This document shows, piece by piece, positions 41,428 to 51,300 of a stretch of DNA of 64,000 bases. Source of the stretch: Actinoallomurus sp963823735 (GTDB lineage: Bacteria > Actinomycetota > Actinomycetes > Streptosporangiales > Streptosporangiaceae); contig CAWGMO010000002.1 of assembly GCA_963823735.1 (NCBI GenBank), forward strand, positions 806,001 through 870,000, given 5' to 3'. The notes under the pieces are model-generated. The model did no database searches. It worked only from the letters and a program-made list of their open reading frames with translations, and was not told the origin of the DNA. Position numbers and translations under genes: made by a program. How positions within the stretch are numbered: position 1 is the first letter of the stretch; every line of letters starts with the position of its first letter.

Positions 41428-43629
41428 ATGTCCATCGCACCGGACCGGACCTTCGAGCTTCCGGACACGATCGCGTCGCTGCCCGCCGGCACGTTCGAGT
41501 TCGGCAAGGCCGCCGGGGACGAGGCCGCGGCGATCCTGGCCCTGCGCCCGGACGCGCTGTTCCACCGGCTGCTGCGCGACCAGGAGTCCGAGGCGGTCCT
41601 GCTCGCGTCGCGGCGCGTCATCCACGCGTTCCTGTCGGCCGGGGACACCTCTCAGCTCCCGCCGGTCGACGACGGCGCCGACGCGGTCGCCGCGCACGTG
41701 GCCGCCGTACGCGCGGAGCTGGCCGAGACGATCGCCACGCTGCGCGACGCCGAGCCCGGCGTACGCCAGGCGGTCCTGCGGCAGCGCGCTCCCCTGGGCC
41801 AGCTCGACGGCTGCTGGCTGGACGTGATCTCCCAGCCCGCGACCCAGCCGTCCATGGTGGTCAACCGGCTGTTCGGGCAGTACTTCACGCTCCGAGGCGA
41901 GGAGAGCCCGCGCCTGTCGCAGCACCGGCGGCGGCGCCGCGCGCTGGAGGACCTGGACATCGTGCTGCCGGAGATCGGCGCCGCCGACTTCCTGGCCAAG
42001 GCCGAGGCGCGCCCGCTGACCGGCCTGCACGCCGCCTTCTACGTCGCGCTGTCGCGGCTGCCGGCCAACTTCCTGCCCGAGGTCGTGGGCGTGCACTACG
42101 TCTTCCAGGCGCTCGGCGTCGACGACCTGCTGACCGGCGCGGCGCCCATGCTGGCCGAGTCCGAGCTGCGCGAGACGCTCGCCGCCTACCTGGAGCTCAC
42201 CGAACCCGCCGAGCGTGACCGCCTCGGGAACGCGATCCGGCTGACGCTCACGCTGGAGCGCGAGCACGTGGCGATGCTCGCCGAGCTCGCCGCCTGGCGC
42301 GGCGGGCTGTCGCTGGAGTCGAAGGTCGCCGAGATCATCGCCCGGCACGCTCCGATGGCCGGCAGCCAGCACCGCAACGTACGCGTCGGCGGCGAGCTGC
42401 TCACCGAGACCTTCGGCGACCCGGACCTCGACGTCGCGGCGTTCATCAGGGAGTTCCGCGAGTCGCGGCAGCTCCAGCCCTCGCGCGGCGACTCGTCGCG
42501 CTTCATACGGGCCATCAAGTTCGGCGGCCCGATGTTCGGCATCTTCGACGAGCACGAGGCGGACGTCTTCAAGGCCTGGGTGGAGTCGGTGCAGGCCGGC
42601 GAGCGCCCGGAGGTCGAGATCTCGGTCAACACCGCCGGCGACGCCCGCGCCGCGGAGTGGGGCGCGGCGGTCGAGCGCAGCGCCCCCGCCGACGTCAGGA
42701 CCGCCGAGGCGCGCCCCCGCGACGACCGCGAGCTGTTCCACCGCCTGGTCAACATCGAGAACTTCGCCAACACGCTGCCGGTGGCCGCCGAGCGCGCCAA
42801 CCGCACCCTCGCCGACGCGGAGATCCTCTGGGTCCGCGGAGCGGACGGCCGCTACACCGACGCGACGTGGTTCGACTACACGCCCGAGGCCCTGTACGAG
42901 CGGTGCGAGCGCGTCTACTGGGACAAGCTGATCAAGCCGTACAAGCCCCTCGACGTCATCCCCGAGCGCGACGAGGTCGTGTTCCTGCAGACGACGTACG
43001 CCCTCGGCGCGCTGATCGACGGCACCTGGCTGCACCGGCTCGGCAACCTCGGCCACCGCGAGCGGCCCAGCGACGCGATGCTGTTCTCGATCTACGCGGA
43101 CGAGATGGGCCACGGCGACCTGCGCAAGAACCACCTCACGCTGATCCACACCGCGCTGGGCAGCATGGGGATCCGGCTGCCGCACATCCGCGACGAGGCG
43201 TTCATGGAGCAGGGCGAGCTGCCCGACGACCTGTACGGCTTCTCACTGCACCAGTTGTGCCTGGCGATGTTCCCCGACACGTTCTACAACGAACTGCTCG
43301 GCTACAACCTGGCCATCGAGATGTTCGGTCTCGGGGAGCTGCGCCTGCACGAGATGCAGAAACTGCGGCATTACCAATTCGATGACTGTTACGAAAAGGC
43401 GCACCTGGCGATCGACAATTTCTCGGCCGGTCACACGAAGCAGGCCGCGGACATCATCGTCACCTATCTGGACAACGTCCAGCGCACCGTCGGCGACGCC
43501 GTCATGCAGCAGGAATGGCGCCGCATCTGGCGCGGCTACGCCTCCTATGCCTACTTCGTGGAGCACGCGCTCCTGAAGAGGATCGCGGCCGAGCAGGACG
43601 CCGACCCGCTGGCCGACATCGTGATCTAA
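41428..43629 (+). CDS. Large haem-oxygenase-like diiron enzyme with duplicated domain
   Basis: 733 residues from ATG 41428 (GAAAGG upstream). The C-terminal part is a haem-oxygenase-like diiron (HDO) domain, the fold of UndA, BesC and SznF: candidate iron ligands Glu559 and His562 (YADEMGHG), Glu631 (NLAIEMFG), His659, Asp663 and His669 (HLAIDNFSAGH). The N-terminal half contains a related segment, LPANFLPEVVGVHYVFQALG, matching FPDTFYNELLGYNLAIEMFG, but with Gln227 in place of the Glu ligand and no YADEMGH counterpart. It therefore looks like an inactive duplicate fused to an active one. Predicted to oxidise an ACP- or peptide-bound substrate with O2. Its stop overlaps that of the convergent NRPS operon. 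Confidence 0.85.
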   Translation: MSIAPDRTFELPDTIASLPAGTFEFGKAAGDEAAAILALRPDALFHRLLRDQESEAVLLASRRVIHAFLSAGDTSQLPPVDDGADAVAAHVAAVRAELAETIATLRDAEPGVRQAVLRQRAPLGQLDGCWLDVISQPATQPSMVVNRLFGQYFTLRGEESPRLSQHRRRRRALEDLDIVLPEIGAADFLAKAEARPLTGLHAAFYVALSRLPANFLPEVVGVHYVFQALGVDDLLTGAAPMLAESELRETLAAYLELTEPAERDRLGNAIRLTLTLEREHVAMLAELAAWRGGLSLESKVAEIIARHAPMAGSQHRNVRVGGELLTETFGDPDLDVAAFIREFRESRQLQPSRGDSSRFIRAIKFGGPMFGIFDEHEADVFKAWVESVQAGERPEVEISVNTAGDARAAEWGAAVERSAPADVRTAEARPRDDRELFHRLVNIENFANTLPVAAERANRTLADAEILWVRGADGRYTDATWFDYTPEALYERCERVYWDKLIKPYKPLDVIPERDEVVFLQTTYALGALIDGTWLHRLGNLGHRERPSDAMLFSIYADEMGHGDLRKNHLTLIHTALGSMGIRLPHIRDEAFMEQGELPDDLYGFSLHQLCLAMFPDTFYNELLGYNLAIEMFGLGELRLHEMQKLRHYQFDDCYEKAHLAIDNFSAGHTKQAADIIVTYLDNVQRTVGDAVMQQEWRRIWRGYASYAYFVEHALLKRIAAEQDADPLADIVI

Positions 43630-44276
43630 ACGCCGGCGCTGGGGTGCAGGAGCGGGCGGTAGCCGCCCGCCAGCACCCCGACGATCGTCGGAGGGGTGAG
43701 CAGCTCGACGGCCGTGCCGGACGGCACGGCCGCCGGGGTGCCGTACCCCTCGAACGACCAGGGCAGCAGGCGCCCGCCCAGGACCAGCGCCTCGGCGCCC
43801 TCGTGGCGGACCATCGCCCCGTCGGGCAGGTCGCCGATCCGCGCGGGCCGGGTCACCTGACGGCGCGTACGCCGGTCGACGCGCTCGGCGTGCAGCGCGA
43901 TGTCCATCTCGAAGGCGCGCGGGCGCTCGTCCAGGCCCTTGTCCTTGCGCCACAGCTCGCCGAACTCCCGGTGCTCGGCGCGGCGGCAGTAGCCGCAGGG
44001 CCGGTGCCCGGCCGCCAGCGCCGTCGCCTCGTCGAGGAAGAACAGCGCGGTCCAGCGGCCGGGCGGCATCACGTCGCGGCGTACGTCACGCCAGACCAGC
44101 ACGCAGCTGATCCACATCTTGGTGCGCCAGCGGGAGGTGCCCAGGCGCCGGTCCGGGCTGTGGATGCATCCGCGGTTTCCCATGAGCGTGCCGCGCGCCG
44201 GAGTCGAGACGATCTCCTGGGTGGGCATCACGCGGTTCTGCAGGGGTGGCGTCACCCGGTCTTCGGTGGTGGTCAT
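43626..44276 (-). CDS. Small protein with Ada-like Cys motif, last gene of NRPS operon
   Basis: 216 residues. ATG at 44276 overlaps the NRPS stop (ATGA), so it is translated with it. The segment LFFLDEATALAAGHRPCGYC resembles the zinc-binding segment of Ada (FF...AEAxAAGFRPCKRC), with an upstream GCIHSPDRRL that could supply another ligand; WRTKMWISCVLVW adds a third Cys. I recognise it only as a conserved actinobacterial hypothetical. No condensation, oxidase or transporter features. It could be a metal-binding regulator or accessory protein; function unknown. Confidence 0.65.
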   Translation of the reverse strand: MTTTEDRVTPPLQNRVMPTQEIVSTPARGTLMGNRGCIHSPDRRLGTSRWRTKMWISCVLVWRDVRRDVMPPGRWTALFFLDEATALAAGHRPCGYCRRAEHREFGELWRKDKGLDERPRAFEMDIALHAERVDRRTRRQVTRPARIGDLPDGAMVRHEGAEALVLGGRLLPWSFEGYGTPAAVPSGTAVELLTPPTIVGVLAGGYRPLLHPSAGV

Positions 44277-47200
44277 GACGGCTGTTCGGACGCTCCTCGC
44301 CACTTCAGGATCGACTCGGAAACCTCCTGGACCAGCGGGGGCCGCAGGAAGGCGTAGTGGTCACTGTCGACGGACATCGCCGAGACGTTCCCCCCGAGGA
44401 TGCCGGCCCACTGCGGGCCGGCCGGGAGGTTCGGCGAGTGCCGGGCACTCACGATCACCGTGTCCGCGCGTACCGTGCCCTCGGGACGGTACCCGGCGAT
44501 CGCCTCGTTGTGCGCGGTGAACACACGGAACCGGCGGCCGATCTCCTCGCGTACGGCGCCGGTGTCGCCGGCGCCGGCGTCCATCCGCGCCGCGAGCCGG
44601 TCGAGCTGCTCGCCGGCAGTGGAGGCGGGCTCGTCGGCGATCTCCCAGCCGAGCGTACGCGCCGCGTCTGCCACGAACCGGGCCGCGACCGCGGCCTCGG
44701 CGAGTGCGGGCTGCTCGGGCAGGGCGAAGGGCGCGTCGAGCAGGCCGAGGAACGCCACCCGCTGCCCATCGGCCTCCAAGAGCTTGGCGAGCTCGAAGGC
44801 GACGACGCCGCCCATCGACCAGCCGGCGAGGCGGTACGGCCCCTCCGGCTGTACGGCGCGGATCGCCTCGGCGTACGCGGCGACCATTGAGTCCAGGGAC
44901 CCGGCGGGCGAGGTTCCCTCGCCGAGGCCGGCCGCCTCGATGCCGTAGACCTTGAAGGCGCCGGCCAGTTCGGCGGCGAGCGGGGCGTACCCGTAGACCG
45001 TGCCGCCGACGGCGTGCACGATGAACAGCGGGTCGCCGCCCTCGCCCTCGGTGAGCTCGACGAGCGGGCCCCCGGAGCGCGCGGACGAGCCGCGCGCCGA
45101 CTCGATCCGGTCGGCGAGCCGGCGCACGGTCGGCGCGAGGAAGATCGCGGTGACGCCGAGGTCGACGGACAGCTCGTCGTGGATCCGCGTGACGAGCTGC
45201 ATGGCCTGGAGGGAGTTGCCGCCCAGGTCGAAGAAGCCGTCGTCGGCGCCCACCCGTTCGCGGCCGAGGAGGTCGGCGTAGATGGCGGCGAGCGTGGTCT
45301 CGGCCGGGGTGCTCGGCGCGACGTAGGCCGCGGCCTCTCCCGACTCGTCGGGCGCCGGCAGCGCCTTCTTGTCGATCTTGCCGCTGGTGTTCAGCGCGAA
45401 GACGTCCACGACGATCAGGTGCGCGGGGACCATGTAGGCGGGCATCCGCTGCGCGAGGTGCCGCCGCAGCTCGGCGGCGTCGACCTCGGGTCCGTCCAGG
45501 TCGGGGCGGACATACCCGACGAGCTGCTTCTCGCCGGAACGGTCGTCGGTCATCACGACGACGGCTTGGGCGACGGAGGGGTGGGAGGCCAGCCCGGTCT
45601 CGATCTCGCCCAGCTCCACGCGGAGGCCGCGGATCTTGACCTGGCCGTCCATCCGGCCGAGGTAGACGATATTGCCGTCCGGCAGCCGCTTGACCAGGTC
45701 GCCCGTCTTGTAGAGGCGCCCGTCCGGGCGGAACGGGTCCGGGATGAACCGCTGCTCGGTCAGCTCGGGCGCGTTCAGGTACCCGCGCGTGACACCGGCG
45801 CCGCCCATGTGCAGCTCACCGACGACCCCGACGGGCACCGGGTTGAGGTTCTTGTCCAGGACGTACGCCTGCTGGTTCGCGACCGGCAGGCCGATCGGCG
45901 GCGGCAGCACCGAGCCGTCCAGCTCCGCGAACGTCGCGATGACGGTGTCCTCGGTCGGGCCGTACCCGTTGACGAACCGCAGCCCCGGGCGTACCCAGGC
46001 GTGCACCAGCTCCGAGGACAGTGCCTCACCCGCCGACATCACGATCTTCAGGTCGGGGAAGTCCTGGCCGCTGAGCAGGTTGACGACGGCGGGCGGCAGC
46101 GACGCGAACGTCACCTGGCGGTCGCGGATCAGCTGCGCGAGCCGTGGCGGGGACAGCAGCGTCTCGGTCGGCGCGACGACGGCGCGGGCGCCGGACAGCA
46201 GCGTCATGAACATGTCCATGACGGACACGTCGAAGTTCAGCGACGCGAACTGGAGCACCCGGTGGCCGGGGTCGACGCCCCAGTGCTCGATCATGCCCAG
46301 CGCGTGGTTGACGACCTGGCGGTGCTCCACCATGACGCCCTTGGGCCGGCCCGTGGAGCCGGAGGTGTAGATGACGTACGCGATGGAGGAGGTGTCCACC
46401 GGCAGGCCGAGGTTCCCATCGGCCAGCGCGGCGATGCCGTCCCACTCGCGTTCGGCCGCCACGACCCGCGCGCCCGTCTCCGGCAGCCCGGCCTCGCCGG
46501 TGGCGTCCGCGACGATCACCGGCATCGCGGCGTCCGCGACCATGTACGACAGCCGGTCGTCGGGCAGGGCCGGGTCCAGCGGGACGTACCCGCCTCCGGC
46601 CTTCATGATCCCCAGCAGGACCGCGAGGCGGCGCGGCGACGGCGCCATGCTGACGCCGACGAGGGTCTCCTGGCCGACGCCGAGGTCGCGCAGCCGCCGC
46701 GCGATCCGGTTGGCGTCGGCGTTCAGCTCCGCGTACGTGACGGGGGTGCCGTCCAGCTCGGCGGCGACGCCGTCCGGGGTCCGCGCCACCTGCCACTCGA
46801 ACCGCTCGTGCACGCACACCTGCGGGAAGTCGGCCGCCGTGTCGTTCCACTCCACCAGCTCGCGGGCGAGCTCCTCGCCGGTGAGCACGGGCAGCTCCGA
46901 CAGGCGCCGCGACGGGTCCGCGACCACGCTCTCCAGCACCACCCGCAGGTGGCCGAGCAGGCGCCGTACGGTGGCGGGGTCGAACAGCGACGTGGCGTAC
47001 AGCGTGTCGAGCCACAGGTCGTCCGGGCGCACGTCCACGTGGACGCCCAGGTCGAACTTTGCCGCGACGAGGTCGATCTTCTCCATCTCGACGGCCAGCC
47101 CGGCCGCCTCGGTGCTCTCGGGCGGCTCGGCGAGGGTCAGCGCGACCTGGAAGATGGGAGCGCGGCCCGGGTCGCGCTCGACGCGCAGCTCCTCCACGAG

Positions 47201-48283
47201 CTTGGCGAACGGGAGGTTCTGGTGCGCGAACGCGCCCATCGTGGTCTCGCGGACCCGGCCGAGCAGCTCCGCGAACGTCGGGTCGCCCGCGAGGTCGGTC
47301 CGCATCGGCAGCGTGTTGACGAGGTAGCCGACGAGCGGCGCGAGCTTGGCGCGGCTGCGGTTGGCGCTGACCGTGCCGACGACGATGTCGTCCTGGCCGG
47401 TGTAGCGGTGCAGCAGCGCCTGGAGGGCGGCGAGCATCGTGACGAACAGGGTCGTGCCCTCGTCGTGGCTGAGCGCCCGCAGCCCGGTGAGGAGCCGCTC
47501 GCCGAGGTTCAGCCGCTCGTGGCCGCCCTCGTAGCTCGCCACCATCGGGCGCGGCCGGTCCGTCGGCATCTGCAGGGTCTGGAACCCGTCGAGGTTCTTG
47601 CGCCAGTACTCGACCAGCTCCTCCAGCGAGGTGCCCTGGAGCCGCTCCCGCTCCCAGATCGCGTAGTCGGCGAACTGCACGGGCAGCTCGGGGAGGCCGG
47701 CCGGCTCGCCGGTCACCTCCGCGGCGTACAGCGCGGTCAGCTCGCGCACCAGGACGCCGACCGACCAGCCGTCGAAGACCGAGTGGTGCACGATCACGGT
47801 CATCACGTGCTCGTCCGCGGACAGGCGCAGGAGGTGCGGGCGGAACAGCGGGCCCTCCGAGAGCGTGAACGGCCGCGCCGCCTCCTCGGCGGCGCGCTCG
47901 CGCAGGCTCTGCTCCGGGTCCGCCGACCCGGACAGGTCGACCTCGACCAGCCCGGCGCCGGACGGCTCGTCCACCACCTGGTGCGGACGGCCGCCGGCGT
48001 CGGAGACGAGCCGGGTGCGCAGCGCCTCGTGCCGCGCGACCAGCCCGTCGAGGGCGCGCGTGAGCGCGCCGGTGTCGAGCGGGCCGCGCAGGCGCACGCC
48101 GAAGGCGACGTTGTAGGTCGGCAGCCCGGGAGCGAACCGGTCCATGAACCAGAGCTGCTCCTGGCCGAAGGACAGCGGGAGATCCTGCGTCCCCGCCGCA
48201 CGCCGCACGATGCCCGCCTGGGTACCGCCCTGGGCGCGCCGCAGCCGTGCGGTCATCATCGCCCGCTGTGCGTCCGACAACAT
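44273..48283 (-). CDS. NRPS: C-A-T-TE (termination module)
   Basis: 1,336 residues. C domain about residues 30-460 with intact HHSVFDG at 166-172; A domain about 490-980 with YTSGSTGRPKG near 641 and pocket residues reading DVMSMAGVIK; carrier domain DDGFFDLGGNSLQ near 1023; C-terminal thioesterase with GWSMGG near 1156. It adds the last residue and releases the peptide by hydrolysis or cyclisation. The pocket code matches none I know; Ala at position 301 occurs in Phe-, Pro- and piperazate-type pockets. No epimerase or methyltransferase domain. ATG follows GGAGAAACACAGGG. Confidence 0.93.
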   Translation of the reverse strand: MLSDAQRAMMTARLRRAQGGTQAGIVRRAAGTQDLPLSFGQEQLWFMDRFAPGLPTYNVAFGVRLRGPLDTGALTRALDGLVARHEALRTRLVSDAGGRPHQVVDEPSGAGLVEVDLSGSADPEQSLRERAAEEAARPFTLSEGPLFRPHLLRLSADEHVMTVIVHHSVFDGWSVGVLVRELTALYAAEVTGEPAGLPELPVQFADYAIWERERLQGTSLEELVEYWRKNLDGFQTLQMPTDRPRPMVASYEGGHERLNLGERLLTGLRALSHDEGTTLFVTMLAALQALLHRYTGQDDIVVGTVSANRSRAKLAPLVGYLVNTLPMRTDLAGDPTFAELLGRVRETTMGAFAHQNLPFAKLVEELRVERDPGRAPIFQVALTLAEPPESTEAAGLAVEMEKIDLVAAKFDLGVHVDVRPDDLWLDTLYATSLFDPATVRRLLGHLRVVLESVVADPSRRLSELPVLTGEELARELVEWNDTAADFPQVCVHERFEWQVARTPDGVAAELDGTPVTYAELNADANRIARRLRDLGVGQETLVGVSMAPSPRRLAVLLGIMKAGGGYVPLDPALPDDRLSYMVADAAMPVIVADATGEAGLPETGARVVAAEREWDGIAALADGNLGLPVDTSSIAYVIYTSGSTGRPKGVMVEHRQVVNHALGMIEHWGVDPGHRVLQFASLNFDVSVMDMFMTLLSGARAVVAPTETLLSPPRLAQLIRDRQVTFASLPPAVVNLLSGQDFPDLKIVMSAGEALSSELVHAWVRPGLRFVNGYGPTEDTVIATFAELDGSVLPPPIGLPVANQQAYVLDKNLNPVPVGVVGELHMGGAGVTRGYLNAPELTEQRFIPDPFRPDGRLYKTGDLVKRLPDGNIVYLGRMDGQVKIRGLRVELGEIETGLASHPSVAQAVVVMTDDRSGEKQLVGYVRPDLDGPEVDAAELRRHLAQRMPAYMVPAHLIVVDVFALNTSGKIDKKALPAPDESGEAAAYVAPSTPAETTLAAIYADLLGRERVGADDGFFDLGGNSLQAMQLVTRIHDELSVDLGVTAIFLAPTVRRLADRIESARGSSARSGGPLVELTEGEGGDPLFIVHAVGGTVYGYAPLAAELAGAFKVYGIEAAGLGEGTSPAGSLDSMVAAYAEAIRAVQPEGPYRLAGWSMGGVVAFELAKLLEADGQRVAFLGLLDAPFALPEQPALAEAAVAARFVADAARTLGWEIADEPASTAGEQLDRLAARMDAGAGDTGAVREEIGRRFRVFTAHNEAIAGYRPEGTVRADTVIVSARHSPNLPAGPQWAGILGGNVSAMSVDSDHYAFLRPPLVQEVSESILKWRGASEQPS

Positions 48284-48321
48284 CCCTGTGTTTCTCCGTC
48301 CTGTGATGCCGCGACGAGCCC

Positions 48322-51300
48322 CTATTCGAGGGACGTCATGAGGTCGGCCGTCTCCTCGTCGGAGAGGTCGACGTCTTCGAGGCCGTGCTTGTCGCGCAGC
48401 AGCTCGGCGAGCTGCCGGGGGTTGGGCGCGAGGAAGACGGCGGTGACGTTGACGTCGATGTCGGCCGCGAGCTCGTCGTCGATGAGGGTGATCAGCTGCA
48501 TGGCCTGGAGCGAGTTGCCGCCCAGGTCGAAGAAGCCGTCCTCGATGCCGACCTGGTCCCGGCCGAGCAGCCGGGAGTACATGTCGGCGAGAACGGTCTC
48601 GATGAGGGTGCGCGGCGCGACGAACTCCGCGGTCTCCCCGCCGGCGTCGGGCGCGGGCAGCGCCGACTTGTCGATCTTGCCGCTCGTGTTGAGCGGGAAC
48701 TCCTCGACCGTCACCAGGTACGTCGGCACCATGTACGCGGGCAGCCGCAGCGACAGGTGGTGGCGCAGGTCCGCGACGCTCGCCTCGGCGGCGTCCTGGT
48801 CGAACCGGACGTAGCCCGCGAGCTGCCGCTCACCGGTGCGGTCCTCGATCACCACGACGACGGCCTGGGCGACCGACGGGTGGGACACGAGGGCGGTCTC
48901 GATCTCGCCCAGCTCGACCCGCAGGCCGCGGATCTTGACCTGGCCGTCCATCCGGCCGAGGTAGACGATGTTGCCGTCCGGCAGCCGTTTGACCAGGTCG
49001 CCCGTCTTGTAGAGCCGCGCCTCCGGCTTGCCGCTGAACGGGTCCGGGATGTACCGCTGCTCGGTCAGCTCGGGCGCGTTCAGGTACCCGCGCGTGACGC
49101 CGGCACCGCCCATGTGCAGCTCACCGACCACGCCGACGGGCACCGGGTTGAGGTTCTTGTCCAGGACGTACGCCTGCTGGTTGGCGACCGGGAGACCGAT
49201 CGGCGGCGGCAGCACCGAGCCGTCCAGCTCCGCGAACGTCGCGATGACGGTGTCCTCGGTCGGGCCGTACCCGTTGACGAACCGCAGGCCGGGGCGGAGC
49301 CAGGCGCGGACCAGCTCGGGCGACAGCGCCTCCCCCGCCGGCATGAGGACCTTCAGGTCGGGGAACTCCTGCCCGGTCAGCAGGTTCACCACGGCCGGCG
49401 GCAGCGACGCGAACGTCACCCGGCGGTCACGCATCAGCGCCGCCAGCTTCGGCGGCGACAGCAGCGTGTCCGTCGGCGCGAGCACGGCGCGGGCGCCGGA
49501 CAGCAGCGTCACGAACATGTCCATCACGGACACGTCGAAGTTCAGCGACGCGAACTGCATGACGCGGTCCTCGGGGGTGACCGGCCAGTGCGCGATCATG
49601 CCCAGCGCGTGGTTGACGGCCTGGCGGTGCTCCACCATGACGCCCTTGGGGCGGCCCGTCGAACCGGAGGTGTAGATCACGTACGCGACGTTGGAGTCCT
49701 CGACCTCGGTGCCGGGGTTCGAGGAGTCCAGGGCGGAGATCGCGTCCCACTCCTGGTCGATCGGCACCATCGTCGCGCTCGTCTCGGGCACGCGCGGCAC
49801 GGCGGCGGTGTCGGCGACGACGACGGGCATGGCCGCGTCCTTCACCATGTACGCCATCCGCTCGTCCGGCAGGGCCGGGTCCAGCGGGACGTACCCGCCG
49901 CCGGCCTTCATGATCCCCAGCAGCACGGCCAGGCGGCGCGGCGACGGCGCCATGCTGACGCCGACCAGCACCTCCGGGCCCACGCCGAGGTCGCGCAGCC
50001 GCCGCGCGATCCGGTTGGCGTCCGCGTTGAGGCCGGCGTACGTGACGGAGGCGCCGTCCATCTCGGCGGCGACGCCGTCCGGGGTACGCGCGGCCTGCGC
50101 CTCGAACCGCTCGTGGAGGCACCCCTGCGCGAGCTCCCTGGCGGTGTCGTTCCACTCGACCAGCTCGCGGTTCAGCTCGGCCGCGGAGAGCAGCGGCAGC
50201 TCCGAGAGCTTGCGGGACGGGTCCTCGACGATGCCCGTGAGCAGCACCTGGAGGTTGCCGAGCAGCCGGCGGATCGTCTCGACGTCGAACAGCGCCGTGG
50301 CGTACGACAGCTCCATCCACAGCTCGTCCGCGTGGACCTCGGCGAGGAAGCTCAGGTCGAACTTGGCGGCCGGCAGGTCGAACTTCTCGACCTCGATCCT
50401 CAGGCCAGCCGCGCCGGTCTCCTCGATCGGCTCGGCCAGGGTCATCGCGACCTGGAAGACGGGGGCGCGGCCGGGGTCGCGCTCGACGTTCAGCTCCTCG
50501 ACGAGCTTGGCGAACGGCAGGTCCTGGTGGGCGTACGCGCCGACGGTGGTCTCGCGTACCCGGGCGAGCACGTCGGTGAACGACGGGTCGCCCGACAGGT
50601 CGGTGCGCATGGCGAGCGTGTTGACCAGGAACCCGATCAGCGGCGCCAGCTTGGCGCGGCCGCGGTTCGCGGTCACGCTGCCGACGACGATGTCGTCCTG
50701 GCCGGTGTAGCGGTGCAGGAGCGTCTGCAGGGCGGCCAGCATCGTCACGAACAGCGTCGTGCCCTCGCGGCGGCTCAGCTCGCGCAGGCCGCGCAGGACG
50801 TCGTCGCCCATGTTCAGCCACTCGACGCCGCCCTCGAAGGTGTCCAGGGTCGGGCGCGGGCGGTCCGTGGGCATCTGGAGGGTCTGGAAGCCCTCCAGGT
50901 TCTCCTTCCAGAACTCCACGAGCTCCTTGGGCGGGTCCGAGAGGCGCTCCCGCTCCCAGATCGCGTAGTCCGCGAACTGCACGGGCAGCTCGGCCAGCCC
51001 GGACGGCTCGCCGCTCACCTCCGCGCCGTACAGCGCCATGACCTCCTGCAGGAGCACGCCGATCGACCAGCCGTCGAACACGACGTGGTGCACGACGAGC
51101 ACCAGCACGTGCGTCTCGGGCGCGATCCGCACCAGGTGCGAGCGGAACAGCGGGCCCTCGGCGAGGACGAACGGCTTCAGCGCCTCCTCGGCCGCCAGCT
51201 CGCGCATCCGCTTCTCCGGCTCCGGGGCGTCCGAGACGTCGACCTCGACCAGGTCGGCACCGGACGGCTCGTCGACGACCTGGAACGGGCGGCCGTCCGG

